DNA of 20,294 nt from Plakobranchus ocellatus. Its lineage: Eukaryota > Mollusca > Gastropoda > Plakobranchidae. Both the position numbers and the translations under genes were made by a program. Shown here piece by piece: positions 1 to 9,300 of this stretch. The stretch's first letter is position 1. Each line of letters begins with the position of its first letter. The DNA lies in NCBI GenBank assembly GCA_019648995.1, contig BLXT01002986.1:115175-135468 (forward strand), in the 5' to 3' direction. The notes below the pieces were generated by a model. The model was not told the origin of the DNA. It saw only the letters and a list, made by a program, of their open reading frames with translations, and did not search any database.

Positions 1-159
1 TTCTCTCTGTCTCTCTCTCCCTAGCTCTCTATTTCTCTTTTTCTTCTCCCTCTCTGTCTCTCTCGCGTTCTCTCATTCTCTTTGTAGCTCTCTATTTCTC
101 TCTCTCTTCTCCCTGTCTGTCTGCCTCTCTCTCTTTCTCATTTTTTTCTCTTTATAGCA
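1..159. repeat. CT-rich degenerate microsatellite
   Basis: The first 159 bp are almost pure C/T, built from TCTCTCT and TTCTCCCTCTCTGTC-like units, including a repeated AGCTCTCTATTTCTC block. The tract probably continues left of the window. Confidence 0.9.
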
Positions 160-917
160 GATTCCAGTTTGAGCCCAAAGCGAGACATGATGAGGGTTCA
201 AAAACTAGATATCACATATAAAGGATAGCCGTACACACAAAAATAACCCCCCCCCCGTCTCTATTTAAGCCTTTCTTCATACCGGTATCTCTGGACAGAA
301 TTGCCCCCTTTTCAGTATGCTCCGCCTCTCTTCCTCTCTATCACATACACACATAATTATTATTAAGCCTTTCCATTTCATGAAGGTTGTGAATATTACA
401 CCTTCGCAATGCATTTATCAAGAAATCCCTAACCATCTGACTTTTTTTTACAATACAATAAAGTGAAAGCCGACACAAAGCAAACGTCTTTCTAGGAGTG
501 GCCTGTGGAAACAACAATGTGGGTTTTTAGAGCAGGGTCACAAGAAGTCATTGTGGTAATTTTTTTTTCTTTATTGAGATTCACTGTCATTGAGAGAACA
601 TCACCTCTGTTACTTACAAATAACCAGAAAGAAAATTCAAAAATGCACTAAAATTGAAAAATGAAATTTTTATTTTGTAATTAACTAAAAAGGTGTTTGT
701 TTGTTTTTTTTTTGTTTTTTTTTTGTTTGTTTGTTTTTAATGGGGTTCTTTTTCATGTCTTCATAACCAGAAATAAAATATTTGTTTTAACAGTTATCGT
801 TAAATATAATAAATAAATTTTGAAAACAAATTAACAACAAACAAACAGCCTTCGCTTCAAATTCAGATTATTATTTTACATTTTTAGAAAAAATTTGTAA
901 CAAATGAAAATGATATC
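160..917. other. AT-rich non-coding stretch
   Basis: No open frame with protein-like character is visible. There is a C run at 248-257 and a T/GTTT-rich low-complexity tract at about 695-740. Confidence 0.6.
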
Positions 918-1139
918 TTATCTAACGCACATCAATAGCCGTTGCTTTTCATCAATAGACTCCCTCACAACGCACTGTTTTTGGATGAGTGGCCCAACAA
1001 AGCTCAGAAGTATTTCACGTTGTTCAGATGTCATTCTAAAATATTCTTTATATTTCTCATGGTCAAACTCGAGTTCTTTTACCAAATGATAATAAGCACC
1101 ATAACTTTTTCTTCTTTTCAAAATGTCATGAACCCAAAT
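918..1139 (-). pseudogene. PIF/Harbinger (HARBI1-like) transposase fragment
   Basis: Reading the minus strand from 1139 gives 73 open codons (IWVHDILKRRKSYGAYYHL, then KELEFDHEKYKEYFRMT, LLSFVGPLIQKQ, and RESIDEKQRLLMCVR). This is the N-terminal region of HARBI1-like nucleases, where WVH...R..GAYH.L..EL, YFRM...F..LL..VGP.I and the R..I...RL...LR motif occur in this order. It is cut by a TAG at 918-920 and preceded by a TAG at 1140-1142. The DDE catalytic part and DNA-binding partner gene are absent. I see it as a dead fragment of a DNA transposon, not a host gene. Confidence 0.8.
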
Positions 1140-1326
1140 CTATGATTTCTTTTTTTAGTTTTAGGGCACTGAGTGGCAGAAATAAATTGTCAAAATAACA
1201 TTGTTCCATGGCATAATTTATTAAGAATAATTTAATATTCCTCGAGGAGTCCATGGTCTAGCACTTTCGCTAGATAAATGTAAAAAAATGAATGAAACAA
1301 CTTTGTGCAGGAAGAGAAGAATTTGC

Positions 1327-1433
1327 CGCACGGTTTCTGATTTCAAAAGCCGTACCAATACCGTACTCATGGAAAGGGAACAGCCGTACGGAAAGCCGTA
1401 CGGCGAATTCGTCGTACGGTGTGGCACCGTACC
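1327..1433. repeat. CpG-rich cluster of CCGTAC / CCGTACGG palindromes
   Basis: Within about 107 bp of otherwise AT-rich sequence there are CCGCACGG (1327), CCGTAC (1350, 1361), CCGTACGG (1384, 1396), CGTACGG (1413) and CCGTAC (1427). The copy at 1395-1404 is a 10-bp perfect palindrome. At 1414-1432, GTACGGTG and CACCGTAC form an 8-bp perfect stem with a 3-nt loop. The function is unknown; it may be a transposon subterminal region or a set of binding sites. Confidence 0.75.
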
Positions 1434-1479
1434 ATCGAAAAGACCAAAACTTATTTTTTCATTACCTTTATTTTGGTGC

Positions 1480-1933
1480 ACATACTTATTTTTTTATTTT
1501 TCTGTTTGTCAGCAGTGGTTTTGTCTTTTGGAATGTATCTTTGGCCATGGCTACTCTTTTTATTTCACGTGTCCATCTCTGCCATCTGCTGGATTTTGTG
1601 AACCATAATTTTTTGGGTGCAAATAAAACTGAAAGCTTTGTTCTAAATTTAGAATACGGAAATTGATGTTCTGTACCGACGCTCGGCTGACGAGAGTAAA
1701 CAATAACAACTCTTTATTTTTTTTACAAATCTCGGGCGTCTACCCATCGTTTTGATGATTAGACCTATTTAGGCTCAACTAAAATTTTAAAAGATTGTAA
1801 TTATTTATGGAATAGTCCGGGGACAGGCTGGACGACTTCTAGATCTACCTTTACTGAGGAAATGAAGAATAGATCTAGTAGGCCAGGCAGACTGATGTAG
1901 ACATTGTAGTAGAGTAAGAGTCGCAACAAACCA
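1480..1933. other. Non-coding stretch between transposase fossils
   Basis: No convincing gene. It contains TCTAGATCTA-type words (about 1838 and 1871) and probably degraded transposon sequence. Confidence 0.5.
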
Positions 1934-2143
1934 CTAAACTTTTAAAACAGATAAGATCTCATGAGTGGTTAACACCGTCCTTGCAGAAGGCTTCATTGGA
2001 GTCCGGTTGTGCAACTTGTCGAACAATGCTGCACGAGGCACTCCAAACTGCCTAGCAGCATTCATTAATTTCATTGAGCCGTTCTTGACAGCCTCTCAGG
2101 CGTTTTCAAGTGCCTCATGCGTGTACCTCTTGTAAGGGGCCAT
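1934..2143 (-). pseudogene. Pipsqueak-type HTH transposase N-terminus with internal stop
   Basis: On the minus strand an ATG at 2143 opens a 70-codon frame reading MAPYKRYTHEALENA, a TGA at 2098-2096, then EAVKNGSMKLMNAARQFGVP, RAALFDKLHNRTP and a tail ending in TAG at 1936-1934. The pattern Y(T)..L..A..AV..G.M....AA..FGVPR..L.D.L is the psq helix-turn-helix found at the start of pogo/Tigger- and jerky-like transposases. The segment is preceded by a possible acceptor (TTTTTCAG, exon from 2151). The internal TGA and lack of a DDE domain mark it as a relic. A recently exapted psq protein is unlikely for the same reason. Confidence 0.78.
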
Positions 2144-2479
2144 TTCAATTGCTGAAAAATAATTGGATACCTTTATCAGTTAAACTTTATTTCGATATAA
2201 ATATACTGACTTCATTACAGTTTCTAAGCAAAGAAATCAAAATTAAAGGAAACTTATTTTTACCACCAACCCACCCCAACCCAACACACACACCTCACCT
2301 ACAAATATGCAAAATAATATTAAAAAATAAATTAATAGAATCTTATATAGATCTAGATCTAGACCTAATGTGGTATAAATTTAGATCCATTTATGTTTTA
2401 GGATATTGAAAACAGAATTTCTTGTTTTTTTACTTTTGGGTGAACGTTTGCTTAAATAAATATCGGAAGTGAAATAGAC

Positions 2480-2900
2480 TGCCGAATTGGGGTGCCACAA
2501 GTATTTTTCATGTTCCTCAATTTGGCACTCAGTTTTGGAGGCTTATTTTTTTAAATGGCGATTCAAATCATTTCCTACTATTACTTTACACACTACTTAA
2601 GAGATCTGAATCAGCAGAAACAAAATTTAACGGCCAGGCTGACCCGGAACTGCTAAACTTTACAACACCCTGTATTCATGCACAGCAGACGGTAACAGAG
2701 GATACTCACGTCTTGCAGGACTTGGTCTTGAGTTTTCAGTGATAACAAAAACAAAATGCCGCAGATCACGCCAAAAGTGAACAATGCAATTACTTCGAAG
2801 GTTCAATAGCATAGGAAGTGCCAGATAATTATTTTAATTAAATAAATTAATCCAAATTGGGGGTGATGACCGTAAGTGCCGAATTGGGGTTAGTGCCGAA
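2480..2900. repeat. Dispersed TGCCGAATTGGGGT repeats, direct and inverted
   Basis: The 14-mer TGCCGAATTGGGGT occurs exactly at 2480-2493 and 2877-2890. An inverted variant (CCTCAATTTGGCAC) is at 2515-2528, a variant CCAAATTGGGGGT at 2852-2864, and a partial AGTGCCGAA at 2892-2900. The arrangement resembles terminal or subterminal repeats of a DNA transposon and lies just upstream of the minus-strand psq fragment. No matching copy is visible to the left of 1934. Confidence 0.65.
2710..2790 (-). other. Possible leader exon of the psq transposon gene (minus strand)
   Basis: A strong minus-strand donor (AAGAC|gtgagt, junction at 2710/2709) lies about 560 bp upstream of the psq exon, whose acceptor is at 2152-2153. 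The pair would form a GT-AG intron of 558 bp leading to the ATG at 2143. The upstream limit is arbitrary. This is inference from splice signals only. Confidence 0.25.
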
Positions 2901-4127
2901 CAATGGCTCACCGACTATAGATCTTGTGGTCTAAACTCTTGGTTTAAAGATTGCCCTCGGCACCAAACTATAATACTTTTCGCCGAAACAACAGATAAAT
3001 TCATAGAGAGAAAATTGCAATAGTGTATAGTAATAGTTTAAAAAGATAGCGAGATTTATTGGAATTAGAAGGTAAAACTGCACCCTTGCATTATTTAGAC
3101 ACCACCATTAGGCCTAAATGAAATATCAAATATGCAAACATGTGCAAAAGATTATCGACCGTGATGATCAATAGAGTTTATTTCCAAAATTAATGATTTG
3201 TTTTGGATTCAGCATGTAAATATAATGCAGAACAATTGCTCATTTGTAAGAATTTTTGCAACGGTGAACCCAAAAATTTTTATAGGCCTAATGAGTAGAG
3301 GATAATGTTGGGAGGATGCTTTTAAATCACTGATAATATTTATGAAGACATTTTTGAAAATAAAAGTGAACATTATCATGTTATCCACCATGCATTTTTT
3401 AAAAAAATTCTTTTGTCAAAAAGAAGGCTTATTAGCAGAAATATCAAATTGTGGTTCCCCAGTGTGGAAATCCTCACAGTCATTTGATTAGAAATTTTCT
3501 CATGGTTTTTTTGAAACAGAAATAGTGAAAAAAAGAATCTAATAAATAATAATGGCAAAAAAAAATCTACTTACTTTGTATAGTTCAAGGAAAGAAGATC
3601 AAAATCTACGTATATCATTATCAGTCAACAATTGATCTTGACATTGTTAGAAGTGTACCAAAATTTAGGCCTTCCTGCTTTCAGTATGGCAATATGTGTC
3701 ACTGTCACTGTTTTATTATAAGACTATAAAGGCACAGCTCATTCTCATACTGTAGTATAAATGTGTCTGTGAAGGATTTTTTTTTTGATTGTTTGTAACT
3801 TAAAAAAAAAAAAGTTTTTGGGAATAGATCTCAATGTAGAGATAAAGATGTGGAATAAATTTTGTACCTCAGCAGGCTGGAAGTGCATGAATATTTCTGC
3901 AAGTTCAGCCACTCAGTAATTTTTGCATGAATTTGTACACTTTAAGAGGTATATTTTTGAATAGTCTGTGCAGTGTTGATTCAGGTCTGAGAATTAAGAG
4001 AGGAGAGAGATAACTTTGTCAAACTGTTTTCCTACAAAAAACAAAAAGTTCCAGAAACAAGAAAGTTGTGATCATATTGCCAATACAAATTTTAATTCAT
4101 AGATTTCACAAATTTTAAAAAATCCAG
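2901..4127. other. AT-rich intergenic stretch
   Basis: I see no coding signal, RNA gene or clear repeat. Homopolymer A/T runs are frequent. Confidence 0.55.
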
Positions 4128-4467
4128 CTTAAATTAGTTTACAAATAAAATGTTACGTGCTCTAAATTAGCATCTAAAGAACAAAGTTTTTAAGCATGGA
4201 TTATTGAATTTTCACTCTGAAATTTATGTATTTTGCAAAGCAGACTTAAAATTCTAATGTGTCAACCATGATCCAGTCTTGGTATCATAAAACCCTGCTA
4301 GTTACCTTAAATTGGTTTACAAATAAAATGTTACTCTAAATTAACATCCAAAGAAAAAAGTTTTTAAGCATGGGTTATTGTATTTTAACTCTGAAATGTA
4401 TGTATTTTGCAAAGCAGACTTTAAAATTCTAATGTGACAACCATGACCCAGTCTTGGTATCATAAAA
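4128..4467. repeat. Tandem duplication, two copies of about 165 bp
   Basis: Copy 1 is at about 4128-4292 and copy 2 at about 4306-4467. They are separated by 13 bp and offset by 178 bp. Both begin with CTTAAATT.GTTTACAAATAA and end with GGTATCATAAAA. They differ by scattered substitutions and small indels (for example, four bases missing in copy 2 after GTTAC). No third copy is visible in the window. Confidence 0.92.
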
Positions 4468-4548
4468 CTTAAAGTGGCCCAAGAAAGATCTTTGACTTTT
4501 TTATGTGGCAGCCGTTTGCATTCATTGTATTTTTTTTTCCAACAACAG

Positions 4549-4721
4549 AAGAGTAGCCATGTCAAGAGGGCTTTAGATGGCAAGAAGCACAGCAGGACAT
4601 TTCATGTAAACCTACTCAGTTTTGAGAAAACTCACACGTTCTCAAAGAAGTAACTAAGTTGCTAGAGAGAAGCAGCAAATATACTGCTTAAATGAACGAG
4701 ACATTTCAAGCCAAGTGGGAG
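4549..4721 (+). other. Candidate non-coding 5' leader exon of the BTBD17-like gene
   Basis: A strong polypyrimidine tract ending in acaacag (to 4548) precedes this 173-nt segment, and a good donor (GGGAG|gtatgt) follows. No frame is open through it, so it cannot be a coding internal exon. Spliced to the acceptor at 6133 it would leave a 13-codon upstream ORF starting at 4692 (MNETFQAKWE then EMP), ending before the main ATG. This is inferred from splice signals only, with no transcript evidence. Confidence 0.35.
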
Positions 4722-6132
4722 GTATGTGGTGTGTTCATCATGAACAGGCTGTATGGGTAAGATGTAATTTCTCTTGCTTGATTGAATAAGCTCATTATTA
4801 TTATTAAAATCACAAAATCATTAAAAAAATTTTATTATGCATCCATTATTGTTCGAAAGTAATTACTTAAAAAACTGAGCCAGTCTTAAACTGAACGCTG
4901 CTTGATAGGACAGGCTCCTAAAGGTTAAGTTAATTTGCAACACAATTAATTAAAACAATCATAAGGAAAACTTATATAACCTGTTTCTGTATATATTATA
5001 ATTTTATAGTATCAATTCCTTTCCTTTTTCAAGTGCCCTTTAAAGCTGGCATGAAAAGTCATGTTTTGTCTCACATGTCTTAATTTTTTCTTCTTTGCCC
5101 TTTGAAATCACAGCTAGATATTTAGGCCCTTTATGATGATTCAAGTGTTTTAGGATCTAGTTTATATTGTGATTTAATTCCAAGTGAAAGTTTTCATTAA
5201 CAATTTTATCACATCAGCTCTAAATGTGTCACTTGATTTTTCTGCCTAGCTATGAATAATGAATAAGGCAGGGTATTATTAGTTTTTAAGTCCTGCCTAT
5301 ATATTTCAACGCCGAGAAATCAAAACTAATACAGCATCAATCTTTTCAGAGTTATTATCAGGTTTCTCTGCATATCAGTCAGTATATTGCTATTCCAAAA
5401 TCTTGTTGGGAAGAGATCAGTTGAGACAGTGCTGAATAGGACCAATATGGGATTTATAAAGCTCTGACAAATTAAAAAAAAAAATTATGAAAATCAATAC
5501 TTAATCTCCCAATGATTTGCTTTAGATGTAAAATTTGATCAAGAGGAGTAATTGTTTTTAATTTCATGATTTTGACAAATAGCTTCAATATTCAATAGTT
5601 TGAGTAGTTGTGAGGTTCAAAACATAAATGTTTTTCTAATGTAATGCTACATCATTTATAATATATTATTATTTAATAACAGAAATTCAAAAGAAACTTA
5701 TTCTGGTAAAAATAAACATGCAGCTGTAAAATGTGGAAGCAGAAAAAACCTAAATAAAAATTCTGGATGTCACAATTTACCAAGTTTACAAATTCTTAAA
5801 ACAATAAAGTTGTAGACTTATAAACACAAGTGTGAGAGGGCATGTAACTGAATACTTTGGTCACATTGGCTCTGCAAGAGAATCAAATCTTTTAATAATG
5901 TTTATTGTAGTGCTATGCAAACAGATTGGTTTTTGATTTATACATAACTAATGAAGGCGATGCATAAAAAATATTCTTTTCCAAAATTATGAAAATTCTA
6001 TTCATAGTTTTTAATTTTTAGATCTTGCTCGGTATCTCATAGTATGAAATGTTTGTTTGTTTTTACTCTCTATAGCATAATTTCTCATGACAAATTTTTG
6101 ATTGATGGCTCATACTTTTTTTGTGTGTGTAG
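4722..6132. other. AT-rich region upstream of the first coding exon
   Basis: No gene visible. If the leader exon at 4549-4721 is real, this is intron. No TATA or initiator could be assigned with confidence. Confidence 0.5.
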
Positions 6133-6382
6133 GAAATGCCTTGATATTTAGAGCCAGCTATTCCACAATGGAGAGCCCACCCAAAAAGAAAATGAACAAA
6201 GGTGAAGCATCCACGTCTACCCCAGACGTCAGCACGGAAGTGATTGATGATTCCAAAGCTTTTGTGGAGCGCTTCTCTGTCCTGTTTAATTCCTCCTACT
6301 TTAGTGACATAAAGATACGAGTGGGGGATCAAACATATTATGGGCACAAGTTCATGCTGGCGTCAGCCAGTACAGTGTTTGG
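6133..6382 (+). CDS. BTBD17-like exon with start codon (leader 6133-6167, coding 6168-6382)
   Basis: A T/GT-rich tract ending in AG at 6131-6132 is a good acceptor, so this exon probably follows a non-coding leader exon. Coding starts at the ATG at 6168 and encodes residues 1-71 plus two bases of codon 72. Residues 1-30 are polar, with PPKKKMNK and a Ser/Thr-rich stretch. The first half of the BTB domain follows (FSVLFNSSYFSDIKIRVGD). The donor is GG|gtgagc. The frame stays open upstream to a TGA at 6099, so an unspliced transcript could start at the ATG at 6105. Confidence 0.85.
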
Positions 6383-9300
6383 GTGAGCTGACTTGAGTTA
6401 ATAAATGTTGAAAGGTTAAAGAGAAAATTGGCATAATGTTATATTATTTTTAACTGTAAAGTAAAGATGCATGAGCCACTAAGCATAAAATATGTAGAAT
6501 TACTAGAATTGGTTTGTTATTGTTTTGAAGATTTATTCAAAACAAGGTTTTATGAATTTACAAGCAGGTGGGTAAAGAGATTTAGATAGCTTTTACAAAT
6601 TCTCTAAAAGTGATAAATAGCCTTTGCATTTTTAAATGCTATCAATGGCATAAACAAAATTTAGACAAAATTTAAAAAAATCTTCTGAATCAGGAATGAT
6701 TTTCATCCATTTCAGAGCCATGTTTGGAGAATCCCCAGCCTGGGAGGAAAGTAGGCAAGAGGAGATCACTCTTGTGGAAGAAGAGGCGTGTCAAGCTGTG
6801 TTTTATGACTTTCTCAGGTAAAGAAATTTCTTGCTTCTTTTTTATTCCATGTTTGTACAAGTTCAAAACATGTTTATTTTCTCAAAGGTAGAAAGAAGAG
6901 CGCCTAAACTTTAGATATTGAAAGTCAGATCAATATTGATACCTTTTCAATCAGGGCTGAATTTACTTTTCCATTTTTTTTTACTTGTCGTTAAACCATT
7001 CTGTGTAAGTTACTTGTCACAAATTATAGTTTTTAAAAGCAGTTAGGATGAAAGGAATATAGATTTTCCACCTAGTCTTAGTGTATAAAACTAAGCTAGA
7101 AACAAAGCAACCCTTGAAAAACTTGGAAGTTTTTAGTGTAACATATTTGAACACAAGGCAGGCCAAACACTTGATATTTTGTTCTAAACTTTGAGATGGC
7201 TTTGTAGCTGTGTACCAATGAAAATTTTATTTGGGTGCTTGGTTTCCAGCAAGAAATTTACAGCCAATTCCTAGGCAAAGGTTATGCATCTTAAGGTCAA
7301 ATTTACTAGATTTTTACTTTTGTTGACATAGGCGCTAAAGCTGCCCACTTGATTTTGACTCTGGGTGACCATTGGGGCTTCTTTCTAGTCATTTTAAGCA
7401 ATTCATATATTGAGTTAATTTTATTTTACATTCAAACTCTACAATTTTTTTTTTATTTCAGTTTTATTCTGTATTTCAAGCATTATAATTTGCCTAACAT
7501 CCACACAGTGTAAACAGATTCTGTGTTTCGTTAATAAAGATTGTCTCAATCTTTGTGTAGTTTCAAAAATAAAATATGTATCAGATATGAGTGAATGCGC
7601 TGGCTGTCTAAATGAAGGAGTTTTTTATGTTCTACAATATCTTAGGTATTTCTACTCAGCAAGCATTGACATGACCACAGACAAAGCCCTTCCCTTGATG
7701 TTTCTGGCAGACAAGTACAATGTTCAGTCTCTTCGTAATGCCTGTGTGGACTACATGATGAAACATATTGAGGAGCTCCCAGACAAGAATAAAACCTTGA
7801 CATGGTCAGATGGAATAACTGTGCTTTTTTTGTTAATGAATGTAATGATGTAATGTTTTCTTTCTTTTTTCTTTTCTTTTTTTTTTTTTTTCTTTGAAAG
7901 AGCATATTTCCAATGTTGGGTCTCTTGTTTTGTACAAGAGTATAATTTTTATTTTTTTTGTGTGTGTATATTACAGCTAGCAAAACTTTCCTGGTTGCAA
8001 TTTTGATTTTTCTATGGGTTGGAATTATAATTTAGATATTAACAGTAATTACCAAAATTTCAAGGTGGAATAAGAGACTGCAGAAGCTGTTAGTGAATAA
8101 TAGGATTTGTTCTGCTACAAAAAGTCTCCCTTCTCAGATAAAAAAAGTTTTCCTGGATGTTTGCCCTTCATAACTTATGTAGAATAAGGGCCAGGCTTAA
8201 TTTAAAAAATAAGTAAATGATGTTCATCACAGGTATCACTACTCCAAGATGACGGGACCAGAACGATTGCGAGAGTCCTGCAAGAACTTTATTGTGTCCA
8301 ACTTCAGTGTAGTTCTGGATGCCCCAGACTGGCCAGAAATGGAGTCAGAAGAGCTGGCAGACTTTATAGCCATGTCAGAGCTTTGTGTGGAGTCAGAGAT
8401 GAAACTCTGGCAGAAGGTATGACTTTCCTCTCTCAACTTTGACAAAAAGAGAAGTAAAACATTCGTGTGATGATTTCTTTGAGAGGTAAAGCAAGAAAAG
8501 CTGTAATGTTTCTTGGTATTTCAATCTAAATTTAGCTCATTTCCTTTGGGATCCACAACAGCTGGGTATTTACGAGTTTTATCAGCTATTTCGTCATCTT
8601 ACTATGTGTGACCAATATGAATTCCATGAACCACAATACAGGTTAAATGCTTTAATTTTTGCTTTTTGTTATTTCTGTCAATAAATTTAAGTGGTTGGTT
8701 TTCTTGTAACTTTTTTTTTTTTTTAACTAGATACACAAAGCATATATGCTTGCAGATGTGTTAATATTTCATGAAATTTACAGTCTGTAGCTTATGAAAA
8801 AAAAAAATTAATGGAATTGCTACACATTATAGTCAACAGTATAGACTTTACAAATGCATAGGTACTTGACAAAGCAGAATTCAGAATGTTCGAGGCATAT
8901 AAACTTTCTCTTCTATCCACAAGTCTTGCCAAAATGTAGCTTGGAATCTATACACTTGTAGAGTGGGTAGAGTGGTAAAATTTAGTGTCACTGTCTCAGC
9001 AGAGTCCTTATTTTTCTCTGTAAAAACTATCCTCTAAGTTTTACCTCACCATCTCACAAAACCAGTTTGAGTATCCACAAAGTCACAAGGATAAACTGTC
9101 AAAATATTGCCAATTTAACAGTTTTTAAAATGAAAATTGTTGTCTGAAGTTGCTCTGTACAAAAAAAGGCATTTACTGCGAGCAAGTTTTATTTGTGAAA
9201 TCGTACCTGTCGAGATCTCCCACAAGACAAATTTCCACATATACAAAGTTGTTGATTTCTCTATATGTAACCAGGTCGAACAGTGGATTATGGCTGATAA

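Noticed and set aside
1221-1666. Overlapping frames on both strands across the CCGTAC cluster (up to 124 codons)
   Set aside because: They overlap on both strands, end in low-complexity hydrophobic sequence and show no family motif; openness comes from the repeat composition.
4341-4583. 80-codon minus-strand frame over the tandem duplication
   Set aside because: The copies do not share a conserved reading frame because of indels, and the translation has no recognisable features.
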